Origin: Hydractinia symbiolongicarpus
Taxonomy: Eukaryota > Cnidaria > Hydrozoa > Anthoathecata > Hydractiniidae
Direction: 5' to 3'
DNA length: 60,000 nucleotides
Assembly: GCF_029227915.1 (NCBI RefSeq)
Contig: NC_079879.1
Location: 5,830,001 to 5,890,000, forward strand
This document shows, piece by piece, positions 12,600 to 21,801 of the stretch. The stretch's first letter is position 1. Each line of letters starts with the position of its first letter. The notes under the pieces are model-generated. The model saw nothing but the letters and a program-made list of their open reading frames with translations, was not told the DNA's origin and did no database searches. A program made the position numbers and the translations under genes.

Positions 12600-13575
12600 G
12601 AAAATAACTGGAGTAACAAAAAGAAAAAAACGTATACTGTGCTTACCTTGCATTAGTTTATTTCTTCAATCGATGGACTTATCAAAGCAGTTGCTTTGGA
12701 AGTGCTCCTTGCATAATTAAATAGCTTTTGGAAGATAAGTTCTTTTCATGTTTGCTATCCAAGTAGCAGTGGTGATAACTCTGGATTCCTTTTTCTATGG
12801 CTTTGACATCTACGGCAGCGCAATTCTTCGGCACCCATTCTTAAAATTTTAACTTTCTGCTAAACTTTGCGACGTCTTTTGTTATATCGCAAGAAAATTG
12901 TGATTTTTTTACTTTTGAATTAATTTTTTATTCGACAAAAATAGGAACCTGCTTGCGTGCATAAACACATTCCCTTTAAAAAACAGGGGGTTGTTTAATC
13001 CCGCTAAAGTGGTGTTCTTCATAGCCGGCTCTACGCCATTTGTTTACATTTTTCTCGCATCCGCTGAACTAGACCGTTTTGAAGAGGAAGGCCGCCATTA
13101 CTGTCGAAGGCAGCACGTTTGGTAAAAATAGTAAGAAAGAGTACAATATTTCTAAGTTATACTAATGAATTATGTAAAATAATTATCGAATTTTTTAATA
13201 GGTCATCATTATCTACGATATGAAAAAAAGTTTTTTTGAGGTGGGAGGTAACCTTTAACATTATAGCTTTTGGAGTCTGTCATTTGTTTTGATTGGATAA
13301 TTATGTATAATTTACAGAATAGCAGAGTAATAGATATCACCATCATGTTGATATGGCGGGAAAGTTTTACACTCTGACGTCAAGGTTCAATCCAAGTCAC
13401 CAAGTGACCTAGACAATTTAATAAGGCCAAGTTGTATGGTTAAACTTATTTCAGTGTGCTTTATTAACTTACTTACATTGAAAAACACGTTTTTTCCTTT
13501 TTAGATGTAAACAATAAGTAGATAACTTAACATCTTCTGAATACCTTAGTTCTTTTAAGCTACAGCCTATCACTA
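12600..13575. other. Intergenic, no gene recognised
   Basis: AT-rich sequence without long open frames, splice-consistent exons or clear repeats. Confidence 0.5.
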
Positions 13576-13582
13576 ACTGAAA

Positions 13583-13780
13583 TTATTCAGGCTACAGAAA
13601 TACTGTGGTGCCATTCGTTTCGAAATAATAATTGTATACCATATTAAAAAGATGTCCAGAAGTTCTATCTCCCACATGACACAGAAGGCTATAAGTCAGC
13701 CCTGACCTTAATTTTGTGAGGAGAGATGTTCTGAAAAGACTGTAACAATTGAGTCCCCTGTATATTTTTGCTTCATGTTA
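13583..13780. repeat. Dispersed short repeat, copy A
   Basis: About 190 bp starting at ATTCAGGCTACAGAAATACT and ending near GTGAGGAGAGATGTTCTG recurs in the same orientation at 42246-42445, at roughly 85 percent identity by eye. It has no coding capacity. It could be a SINE fragment or an end of a larger transposon. Confidence 0.7.
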
Positions 13781-13954
13781 AACTGTGCCTGTGACAAGCA
13801 TATTTGAAGCGTGTCATTGGTGACTTCTGCGATATACAACCTTTCAGTACCCCTTGTAAAAGGTTATTGATGTAAATTATTTGTAAGAAAGTTATTGTTT
13901 CTTTTTCAGAGCTTAGTTGTATTATTCACGTACGCTGCAATTCTTGGTATATAG

Positions 13955-14310
13955 CAGATAGATAGATAGATAGATTTGCATATTTTACATGGCTAGCCTC
14001 ACAAATATCGAGGGATATACCCTGTCTATTATTTCCAGGAGGGGCCATGGCGTAGATGGAGAGTCCTAGAGTATTTAATGCTCATTTTTGAGCTACGCAG
14101 ACCCAATTAGAGCCCGCGCTCTACTAGACAACTCCCGGCAACATCCAACGGCCCACACAGTGTGCCATCTTCCCAATTTCCCTCACATGGCTTGGGTTAA
14201 CCCGGGGCTATGGTAACATTCACTCGCCCATGTTGAATCGCCGTCAAGAGGAATCGAACCCCAGTCTCCCGCACAGAGTACGAGAGCTATAACCACTAAT
14301 CTACGGCGCC
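13955..14310 (-). mobile_element. tRNA-derived SINE with GATA-type tail
   Basis: Read on the minus strand from 14310, the head is tRNA-like: GGCGCCGTAGATTAGTGGTT supplies a box A-like segment and GGGGTTCGATTCC supplies a box B, spaced as in an RNA polymerase III tRNA promoter. About 280 bp of unrelated body follows, ending in a (TATC)n tail at 13955-13975. The head, body and simple-repeat tail are the standard SINE layout. It is not a functional tRNA: there is no acceptor stem pairing across a 73-nt unit. Confidence 0.8.
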
Positions 14311-14319
14311 ATTAAGCAT

Positions 14320-15700
14320 AATTTTACATAATTTTACAGCGTAATAATTTTCCTCAAAGGTGTAATAATTAATAAATTTTGCCGCTAATTGTTACGCTCA
14401 ATAAACTGCGAAAAAGTGCAGAACGAGTCAGTTAGGAACTAACAATTCTTTTTACTTTTAAATATGGTACCAAAACATATCACAACAAAGGAAACTTAAG
14501 TCGATTTGGGTGGGCAGAAGAACAAAGTTTTGTGATATGGTGTAATAATTACCCTCCCTCACTATACCATACACAAGCCAATGGTGAAGTGGAGCGCCTA
14601 ACCTGAAAAAGGTCATTTAGATTGCGATAGCAGAAGTCAAAGGCTGGCATCTTGTAATGAAAAACTTCAGACGGCAATGAGAGAGAAAGTCAACCAGGTA
14701 TTCATTGTCAATATACTACCAAAAAGATGCAAGCCAAAATCTTAATGAATAAATCCAGATGTGGCAAACCGCATCAAATCAAGGTTAACACCACAGCTTT
14801 GGCCACTTAAGTTGTAAACATAAAAATCAGTAGATACACTAGTCACTGGGACCTAAGACCTTTCGTCGTCACTGGGACCAGGACTCATCTTCATCACTGG
14901 GGTAAAAGGCAACGCGGTTTTCCCGAAGAGCGATGGTAAGGATAAAGATGTATCACACACCATGAATAACTATACATCGTGCAAACGACGAGCATCAATC
15001 GATAACAATATATTTTACTCGATTATACTAGTTTCATTTATAGCTTAAATACCACCATACCATGCTTTAGAAACACACTAGAATTACCTTTTTGTGGTCA
15101 CTTTTGGAAACAATTAACGGAGTATAGCTACCCCTTGAAATTGGTGAGGCAAACCACATAAAATCATAAAATATAAACAGCTAGTTAGCTGTTTTTAACT
15201 TATGATTTCATAGCTATTTTTTTTGGAAAACAAGCTAGCTAGCTAGCTAGCTAGCTCTAGCAAAGCAGCTAGCTTGTTTTCAAAGCAGCTACACGTTTTG
15301 ATATCATATACAGTGGAACGCTAACGGAAAGGCTAGCAAAACTTCACGCAGATTCCGTGCTGCTTATTTAAAGTTGAGAAACTTCTAAATCTCATAATAA
15401 ACTTAAACCAAAACTGAAAGCAACTCTCCTTTTCACACGCAGCAAAGTTTGTTTTTGTTTTTATCCCCCATCATTAATTTGTTGAAAATGGCGGGAATCA
15501 GAATATGAGATACGGAATGTAAATCCGAATTTACCCGATAATCAGCTTGCTGTTTTCCACTTCCAAGAAAATTATCCGCAACGCTCTCCACGATAACGGC
15601 TTTAAGACACGTGGTTGCAATGCAATTCTATTTTTTTGGGTTGTAAGAGATTGAGGAAACGACAGCGTTATGACGTGCGTCAAATAAACGAAAGAAACCG
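14320..15700. other. Intergenic with a CTAG-rich inverted repeat
   Basis: No gene recognised. The only clear structure is a (CTAG)n-rich hairpin near 15228-15283. The remainder is AT-rich with stop codons in all frames. Confidence 0.5.
15228..15283. repeat. (CTAG)n array with inverted flanks
   Basis: GAAAACAAGCTAGCT at the left pairs with AGCTAGCTTGTTTTC at the right around a run of CTAG units, so the segment can form a cruciform. A related palindromic patch (AACAGCTAGTTAGCTGTT) lies just upstream near 15177. Confidence 0.7.
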
Positions 15701-15744
15701 TCTGGGGAACGGTGGAACAGAACGGACAGGAACGGAATGTGTGC

Positions 15745-16374
15745 AATAATAAAATTTTCTGTTCTGTTCTTGTCCGTTTCACGCACATTTCAGCACAGAA
15801 AGTAAAGTTACTTTTCGCCATTCTCACGCAATCCTGCAAAAAGGGTGGGTTTGTCACACAACGTCATAACGAAGTTCGTGATATAACTGCTCAGCTTTTG
15901 AAAGAAGTGTGTAAAGACGTACGAATTGAACCGATGCTTGCTCCACTACAAAACGAACGCTTTGACCAGAAAAGTGCGATCACATCCAATGAAGCTCGAT
16001 TAGATGTTAGCGCACTTGGTTTTTGGATTCCTGGCCAACGGGTATTCTGCGATGTCAGGGTCTTTGACCTTAACGCCCAGAGGTATAGGAACACAGAAAT
16101 CAAACGTTGCTATAAAAGAAATGAGCAAGAAAAGAAAAGGTTATACAACGAAAGGGTTTTGCAGGTTGAAAATGGTTCTTTTACACCTTTGGTGTTTTCT
16201 ACACACGGTGGGTTAGGAAGAGAATGCAAGAGATTCTATCAACGTCTTGCTGAGTTGATAACAGATAAACGTGGTATACCAACGTCTATCGCTACGACGT
16301 TTGTCAGAACGAAAATTTGCTTTTCGTTACTCCGATCGACATTGCTATGCCTGCGTGGATCAAGATCATTTTGA
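15745..16374 (+). CDS. Transposon-derived nuclease-like ORF fragment
   Basis: The open frame encodes a protein with ordered blocks CKKGGFVTQRHNEVRD, EARLDVSALGFW, GQRVFCDVRVFDLNAQRY, NEQEKKRLYNERVL, NGSFTPLVFSTHGG and LLRSTLLCLRGSRS. The E-x-R-x-D-V and D-V-R-V-F blocks look like a restriction-endonuclease-type (PD-D/ExK) core. This C-terminal module is abundant in cnidarian genomes, where I associate it with reverse-transcriptase elements. No reverse transcriptase is visible upstream, so this is a fragment. The first ~25 residues before CKKGG probably do not belong to the domain. It ends about 280 bp outside the Polinton. Confidence 0.6.
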   Translation, partial: NNKIFCSVLVRFTHISAQKVKLLFAILTQSCKKGGFVTQRHNEVRDITAQLLKEVCKDVRIEPMLAPLQNERFDQKSAITSNEARLDVSALGFWIPGQRVFCDVRVFDLNAQRYRNTEIKRCYKRNEQEKKRLYNERVLQVENGSFTPLVFSTHGGLGRECKRFYQRLAELITDKRGIPTSIATTFVRTKICFSLLRSTLLCLRGSRSF

Positions 16375-16652
16375 CCAACACACTATCGGAAATAAGGGAA
16401 TTCCGATAGCCGAAATAGCATTATATATTATATATTTTGAGCGGCGGTCTCTCGCTATAGAAATAGACCAAAACAAAATTATATAAAATAACGTATGTTT
16501 GAATTTTCAAGGTATCAAGCCGAATAAACGGATGATACTATGTAATTTTATAATTTCTAAATATAATATAAAATAATCTGATTTGCTAACTCATTTTCTA
16601 CCTGCCGTTTCCGCACAGAACGCAAAGAAAATGTTGAACTTGATTCTACTTC

Positions 16653-16967
16653 AGCTAGTATAGGGGGTCATGATGTACACACTTTTCCAAAAAACTCGGT
16701 GAAACTCTCATAAAAAATATTATACACAATTACACTTGTGACGTCGCAACTTTTCGTCACGCCCCATTGCACAAAATTCCGCTGACATCATCAAAAAATC
16801 AACGTATGCGCAGTAAAGCTCAGTGCTATCATGCGCAAGTGGAGTAAAGTCCCCATATGCGGTGCTTAGTCATGGAATTCAAGGGTAAATCCCTAACAAA
16901 TGCGCAAGTTGAGTAGAGGAAAATTCCCAACATGCTTGGCAAAAAATTGAGCAAATGCCAGAGCACC
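16653..16967. repeat. Polinton left terminal inverted repeat
   Basis: About 315 bp matching the reverse complement of 32669-32977 at roughly 90 percent by eye. Shared landmarks are GGGGGTCATGATGTA, CACTTGTGACGTC, CCCATTGCACAAAATTCCGC and GAGCAAATGCCAGAGCACC. The match stops abruptly at GAGCACC. The CGTCA/TGACGTC blocks resemble CRE/ATF sites, so the repeat may also carry promoter or origin functions. Confidence 0.95.
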
Positions 16968-17023
16968 GGAACTTTAAGAGTATTGCGCGCAATTGCAAGG
17001 GCCCGTGGACTATGTAGGGGGGG

Positions 17024-17570
17024 ATGCGCAAACAGAATATAATTAAGCATATCCAAGATGATATTGCCCTTCAGGACATGTATAACAAATTAGTTGAAAC
17101 ACATCCCTGGACGCTAGATGATATGCCGGACCGGTTCAAAACATATGATATATGCAGCAGGACCGCCGAAAAGTATCCAATGGCGCTCGAATGTGTACCG
17201 GATCATAATCATTACGCAGGACATGTGCAACAAAGCCGTTGAAAAGGATACCCTTGCGCTCAGTGTCGTGCCAGACCGGCTTAGGACGCAAGACATGTGC
17301 AACAAGGCTGTTGAACAAATTCCCTACCTATTCAAGTATGTACCGGACCAGTTTAAGACGCACGACATGTGTAACAAGGCCGTTGAAAAGAATCCCTGCC
17401 TAATCACGTATGTGCCGGACAAGTTCAAGACGCAGGACATGTGCGGTAAGGCCGTTGAGAATTATCCCAGCCTGTTCCGGTACGTGCCGAACTGGTTTGT
17501 CACCGCGACAATGTTGAAAAATAGAAAAATTCAGGACATAGAGGATCCTCTTAATACCTTAGAATCATAA
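17024..17570 (+). pseudogene. Repeat protein of ~24-residue MCNKAVE units, frameshifted
   Basis: The reading frame encodes tandem units of 24 residues with the pattern VPDxFKTQDMCNKAVExxPxLxxY; at least four recognisable units follow a more diverged one. The frame beginning at 17024 covers the first units and the frame of 17118-17570 the rest. The switch near 17205 is a one-base indel. The pattern resembles DUF4116-type repeats of giant viruses and other helical-hairpin repeat proteins. Molecular role is unknown. It is the first gene inside the left terminal repeat and is read away from it. Confidence 0.75.
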
Positions 17571-17575
17571 TATAA

Positions 17576-17761
17576 ATGGAACAATGTAAAGATAGTGAAC
17601 GTATATTGGATTCGTACGACAGATGTACCTGCGGGCGTCGGTTCGTGGTAAAGGATAAAATGTTGTGCTGGTATTGTTATCAGGACCATATCACGTACAA
17701 CGGAGGTGGCTGTGTATGTACAATGACATGCAATTCTCTGAAGTCGTTTGAAATACAATAA
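17576..17761 (+). CDS. Small cysteine-rich zinc-ribbon-like protein
   Basis: A 61-residue product with CTCGRRF, LCWYCYQDH and GCVCTMTC supplies eight cysteines in paired CxC/CxxC knuckles suggestive of a zinc ribbon. It starts 6 bp after the upstream repeat-protein stop and ends 6 bp before the next start, implying a compact transcription unit. The function is unknown. Confidence 0.65.
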   Translation: MEQCKDSERILDSYDRCTCGRRFVVKDKMLCWYCYQDHITYNGGGCVCTMTCNSLKSFEIQ

Positions 17762-17766
17762 ACAAG

Positions 17767-18360
17767 ATGCTACAATTTGAAAATGAGCTTGTCAACCCTA
17801 AATTATTTTACTCATTTGCTGCTACCTTCACGGACATCAACGATATCAATCTGGACTACCTGACGGTGTCAGATCCCATTCCTGCTAACGGGGGTAAGTA
17901 TCAACGGTACATTATAGGCTACTATACACGGGACCTTGTGGTAGCCCTCGGCGTAAAGATGTGTAAAATCTGGTCGCCGCATGGGGTCACCCGGTACAAC
18001 GCCAATACAGTACCAGCAATGAGTCTCGATATTGAAGAATACCCTGATTGGGTTGCGAAGTATCGTCAAATCTGGTACAAAATCGAGGAGTTGATTTCTG
18101 AGCAATTGACGACAGAGCCCGTGAAAAAGGACCGCTATGTGAATGCTACAGTCAAATACTACAAGGACGCGATGACAACTAAATTCTACGGTATGCCAGT
18201 ACCCTATCAAGCAGTACCCTATGATGAGCCCTGCCAAGCCAGTGCCATCCTAGCTATTTTATCGGTGGATGTGCAAGGTAAAAACCACTACCCTCAGGTA
18301 CACATCACAGAATGTCGGTATAAGGACTTTAAAAAGGAATGGTTGCTGAGTGAGGATTAA
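17767..18360 (+). CDS. Polinton hypothetical protein, 197 aa
   Basis: An intact open frame with ordinary globular composition, many aromatic residues and no membrane segment. Notable stretches are YYTRDLVVALGVKMCKIWS, EEYPDWVAKYRQIWYKIEE and PYDEPCQASAILAILSV. I do not recognise the family. The start is preceded by AATAAACAAG, similar to other Polinton starts here. It is the last plus-strand gene of the left cluster and converges on the gene ending at 18434. Confidence 0.75.
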   Translation: MLQFENELVNPKLFYSFAATFTDINDINLDYLTVSDPIPANGGKYQRYIIGYYTRDLVVALGVKMCKIWSPHGVTRYNANTVPAMSLDIEEYPDWVAKYRQIWYKIEELISEQLTTEPVKKDRYVNATVKYYKDAMTTKFYGMPVPYQAVPYDEPCQASAILAILSVDVQGKNHYPQVHITECRYKDFKKEWLLSED

Positions 18361-18433
18361 AAACATATATTTTATAGGTCATACAAGGCCCATAAAATGT
18401 ATACAAAGTAGGGTCTATACTCAGGTGGAGACT

Positions 18434-19059
18434 CTAGGTAGCGCTTGCATACTGCACAGACTGAAGTTTTTTTAAAACGTCATTTCTTCCCTCCTCCCTG
18501 CCCTTGGCAACTAACTGGGGGCGCTCCTGTTTGTTGATGGCATTGAATATTCTCGAAAACCGCTGCTGCATCTGTTCTTTCAATAGCATGTACCTTTCCT
18601 TTTCTCTACTAATCAAGCTGTACTCGTAGTCACTAATTACACCGTTTTCCATTGCCTTTGAGATGAGATCAATGATAGAGTTCAGTTTACTTTCCACAAG
18701 TAGCCTGATTCCCTCATGCTTTTTCGAAGCGTTCCTAAGACCGGCTTGGCCTATCCCGGCTGCAATCGTGAGTCCCCCCATCGCTATAGCTAAAGGGACT
18801 CCCAGGCCCGAGGCTATAGCTTCAATACCGAGTCGCGACGTAATCACACTCACGCCAAGTAGGTCGTGGTCACAGAAGCGTACCCACGTATTATGCATTT
18901 TAAAATTCTTAGCAAGCCTACTCCGCTCCTTGATTTCATTTCGTAGATATTGCTCTATTTTCTCAATCTTTTTTATTCTAAAGACCTGTCCTTCATCCTG
19001 TATAACGGCACCCTACGCAGGTGCACTTGGCAAAGTCGGACTTTGCTGATGTCGCTCAT
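18434..19059 (-). pseudogene. Polinton hypothetical protein with hydrophobic glycine-rich segment, one frameshift
   Basis: The largest open part (18434-18898) contains a Gly/Ala/Ile-rich stretch (LGVPLAIAMGGLTIAAGIG) that could be a membrane helix, then a charged helical region (LISREKERYMLLKEQMQQRF). Coding-like sequence continues upstream in frames changing near 18990 to an ATG at 19059. That start has the element's typical context, GAATAAAGATG. I therefore prefer 19059 over the internal methionine. The function is unknown; a virion membrane or lytic role is possible from composition only. Confidence 0.6.
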
Positions 19060-19061
19060 CT

Positions 19062-19737
19062 TTATTCTATCAGGATCTGCATCGTGAGTCCGGTGAACGA
19101 AGCGTTCTTCTCATGATGAAATTCATCTGTCAACATAAACTCGATGCCATCGGTTGAACCCTTCAGTGGAAGGTAAACAGGAGCGTCAAAACTCCAGGTT
19201 AACATATCTCCCCAGGCGTTTAGCCCCTTGGTGGGAAGCAAGGCCAGAATTTTAGACTTTTTACCCTCAAGCAGGCAGTCGTCTTCATCCAACTGCGGAC
19301 AAACGAGTCTCAATCTATGGTAAACATCGGTCCTATAGTATGCATCATAGTCACCCTATATATAGTACTTTTTTGCGGTATCGTAGGGCAGGCCCAAGAG
19401 CTCATGTAATTGTCGATTCATCACCACCGAGTACCCATCACTGACACGGAGTCTGCAGAGTCTATTTTTCAGGACAAAAAGCTTAATCTTGTCCTCTGCT
19501 TGACTATTCACAATTGACGCCAAATCCTCTATTCTGTACAAACCATTCAGGATCTCGATCCGAGTAACTCTCTGATCGGGCCCTACCTTACGTATAGTAA
19601 ACTCATTGTTATTGTACAGGTTCAGCCATATAGGCCTGATACTTATTGAGCAAAGCAAGGGCAATTCTTGTATCCTGCCCCAGGTAGTCTTCAAATAATG
19701 TAGGCTTCTCGATATCATTGATATACAGTTGCTTCAT
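19062..19737 (-). pseudogene. Broken Polinton protein, possible minor structural protein
   Basis: The natural start appears to be the ATG at 19737 inside a 28-bp palindrome. Coding sequence changes frame near 19615 and is cut by an in-frame TAG at 19356-19358, then continues open to 19062. Total length would be about 224 residues. The middle has GLYRIEDLASIVNS and a final MNRQLHELLGLPYD. This layout (a strand-rich region ending in an LxxLLGL motif) recurs in Polinton proteins that I suspect are minor capsid or spike components. That role is inference; no jelly-roll signature can be proven by eye. Confidence 0.55.
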
Positions 19738-19760
19738 CTTTGTTTTGAAACAAAGATGAA
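19733..19760. promoter_or_regulatory. 28-bp palindrome carrying two divergent start codons
   Basis: Thirteen-base arms beginning TTCATCTTTGTTT flank a 2-bp centre. Each arm contains an ATG in the context AAACAAAGATGAA, so the minus-strand gene starts at 19737 and the plus-strand gene at 19756, only 18 bp apart. This leaves no room for separate upstream promoters, so regulatory signals must overlap the coding sequences or act in both directions. Confidence 0.7.
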
Positions 19761-20675
19761 TATGTACTCATACAACCCCAAGGCAAAGTACAAAAGTAAC
19801 AGGGGAGAATGGGAACTCGGTGTAACCAACTTGGAGCATCAGGGTCTGTACGTGTCTACAGACTCACATATTGAGGTGGCATTCCCCGAGTTTACCAAGT
19901 ATGCTATCTCCATTCCCACTAATTTGCTGAATGACCCCGTCAGAGTGGGCTGGACAGGCCAGGTGTTGGACTACTGGAATATTCAGGTTAATTTCGCCAC
20001 CCATTGCGCAACCACAGCCTTGGGCATATCTACCAAGCACATGACAGGTTCCATACCCCTTGTCAATTCGATTTTCAAATTTCACACATATTACTACATG
20101 CGCCGTATATTGGCAAGAATGAAGGTCCCAATGCCTTATGATGATGGGTTTTTCTCAGTATAAAAATCCCTACTCCACCTCCGGATATGCACAAGTGTGT
20201 CGTGAATACGGTACAGATCCTAATAGCCTGTACAAGTTTAAAGCCGTCATTTCGTCGTTGACGAATGGTAGATGGTGGCCACAGGTTGATGGCGACTGGG
20301 CCAAATTCAGGGCCTGACATCAGAGGGTCTGGCCAAGCTAAGTAAAAGTATCAGGATTTATGTGGTCTTGTTACTGGGGTCTCAAGCAGGGGCCAAGGCA
20401 TCCCTAATAGGCTCCGGTGCAGACAACTATACAGCAAGGCAAATCTTATTGCAAATTTTGAGGCCATGGTACAACGCCAAGAGAATGTAAGCCATGACAT
20501 TACGGAGTTCCAGAAAATGTTGCAATATGCTCGAACTCCGGTGAATTTTGCTGTCATCCTCGGCGTGTACATGCTGCCCTCAGACATGAACCTGCGCATA
20601 GTCAAATTTGTAGGATATAACAACAACATTTTGATCGCACCTGCCAATGTAAACGTGGGGTGCAGGTTGATGTAA
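19756..20675 (+). pseudogene. Large Polinton protein, frameshifted in at least three places
   Basis: Open from the palindrome start to about 20160, then coding-like sequence continues in other frames: GYAQVCREYGTDPNSLYKF around 20185-20245, GLTSEGLAKLSKSIRIYVVL around 20310-20370, and an open part from 20466 to 20675. The composition is globular and conserved-looking, e.g. HCATTALGISTKHM and FHTYYYMRRILARM. I recall relatives in cnidarian Polintons but no function. The following Thr/Pro/His-rich frame (20660-21025) may be its C-terminal stalk after one more frameshift. Confidence 0.55.
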
Positions 20676-21025
20676 ATAACAGGCCTATTGTCAAGCATAC
20701 TACGTGTCCTATGCATACTATCAAAACACCTATACATACTACACCACCCAAGCATACTATCAAAGCACCTCCAAAGCATACTACACCACCTGTACATATC
20801 ACAACTCCAAAGCATACTACACCACCTATACATACCACACCTCCCAAGCATACTATCAAATCACCTCCAGATCATACTATACAGGCTATACAACCTACAC
20901 CTCCAAAACATACCATGCCACCTACTATACCTGAACAACTCCCACAAAATCAACATGAGCACACCAAGGCCGCATTAATCACAATAGGGGTAGGAATCAT
21001 CATAGCCTACATCTGGTTTAAATAG
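20660..21025 (+). CDS. Thr/Pro/His-repeat stalk with C-terminal membrane anchor
   Basis: A 121-residue open frame. Residues about 12-80 are built from HTTPPKHTIK-like units encoded by a CATACTACACCACC-type DNA repeat. The C-terminus is a hydrophobic helix (AALITIGVGIIIAYIWFK) with a terminal Lys. The composition suggests an O-glycosylated, extended stalk tethered to a membrane. The start overlaps the end of the preceding frame by 16 bp, so it may originally have been the C-terminal part of that protein. Confidence 0.6.
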   Translation: MQVDVNNRPIVKHTTCPMHTIKTPIHTTPPKHTIKAPPKHTTPPVHITTPKHTTPPIHTTPPKHTIKSPPDHTIQAIQPTPPKHTMPPTIPEQLPQNQHEHTKAALITIGVGIIIAYIWFK

Positions 21026-21099
21026 GCTTAGTTTCTCACGACAGCACGATAGCACGACAAAACCGGAGGCTGCCGCGATGGCCATGTACAGATGCTTGG

Positions 21100-21211
21100 C
21101 TGCGTAATCAACGATCTTTGAAGCTACCCTTAGAAAGAACGAGACAACCTGCGAGACAACGCTGCGTATTCAACGGTCTTTGAAGCTACCCTTAGAAAGA
21201 ACGAGACAACC
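21100..21211. repeat. 62-bp tandem duplication at the end of a Polinton gene
   Basis: A segment of 50 bp starting CTGCGTAATCAACGATCTTTG recurs 62 bp downstream with two substitutions. It duplicates the 3' coding end of the minus-strand gene at 21130. Beyond the second copy, a hydrophobic C-terminal frame (about 21050-21100) is visible but disconnected. Confidence 0.8.
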
Positions 21212-21790
21212 GTACCAATAACCCCAGGTAATGCAGCACCTGCCTTACCTGCCAAACATTTAAGGAACCTTCCTAGCCTTTCAAGTTGCCTCTCTACAAA
21301 GCCTTTTCCACCACCAGCCGAGGCACCTCCTCCTGCACCGGCCGCGGCAGAACCTCCTGTAACGGCAAGTACAATGGTGGAAACCAGTAGACCGATAGCG
21401 GAGACGATACTAGCTATGGTCAGACCCTTCTCCTTGAAGAGTATTTTAAGGTTTTCAAGCAGGGATGTGTTATCTTCGGAGATTTTCAACAGCGTATCCT
21501 TGATGTATCTCAACTGGCTGTAAATATCAGTTCTTTCACCTTTTCCTGTAAGGCTTTTCTTTCATTCTTCAAACCTTTAATTTTTTTCTCAAGATTTTCT
21601 ATTATTTTTTTTATCAGTTTCAGAAATCACACCATCGTATGCCCTATCATCCTGATCCTTGAGATGTTCCAGCCTCTGTTCAAACGTGCCAATCTTGCTG
21701 TAATACGAAATTATTTTACTTGTTAGACTTTTAATGTTACCCTGTTAGGTTTGAATTTTGAGGTTAAGTCCATTTAATTCGCGTTCGGTG
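21130..21790 (-). pseudogene. Coiled-coil protein with glycine/alanine-rich membrane segments, broken N-terminus
   Basis: The intact part (21130-21513) has LFKEKGLTIASIVSAIGLLV, a hydrophobic helix, then a Gly/Ala-rich linker, an amphipathic segment (FVERQLERLGRFLKCLAGK) and a second hydrophobic helix. Upstream, coding-like coiled-coil sequence (KIGTFEQRLEHLKDQDDRAY) extends to about 21790 but has an in-frame TAA and a frameshift near 21610. The 3' end is altered by the 62-bp duplication. I recognise the architecture as a widespread cnidarian Polinton protein of unknown function, probably membrane associated. Confidence 0.6.
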
Positions 21791-21801
21791 AATTTAGTGA
21801 A

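Noticed and set aside
14250-14310. A functional tRNA gene on the minus strand
   Set aside because: Only the 5' half and a box B-like sequence match. No closing acceptor stem, and a SINE body and tail follow.
18434-18898. Taking the methionine at 18898 as the gene start
   Set aside because: Coding-like sequence continues upstream to an ATG at 19059 that has the element's start motif, with a frameshift in between.
20704-21025. Tyr/Thr-rich alternative frames across the CATACTACACC repeat
   Set aside because: They are frame-shifted readings of the same DNA repeat. The frame ending at 21025 uniquely adds a plausible membrane anchor.
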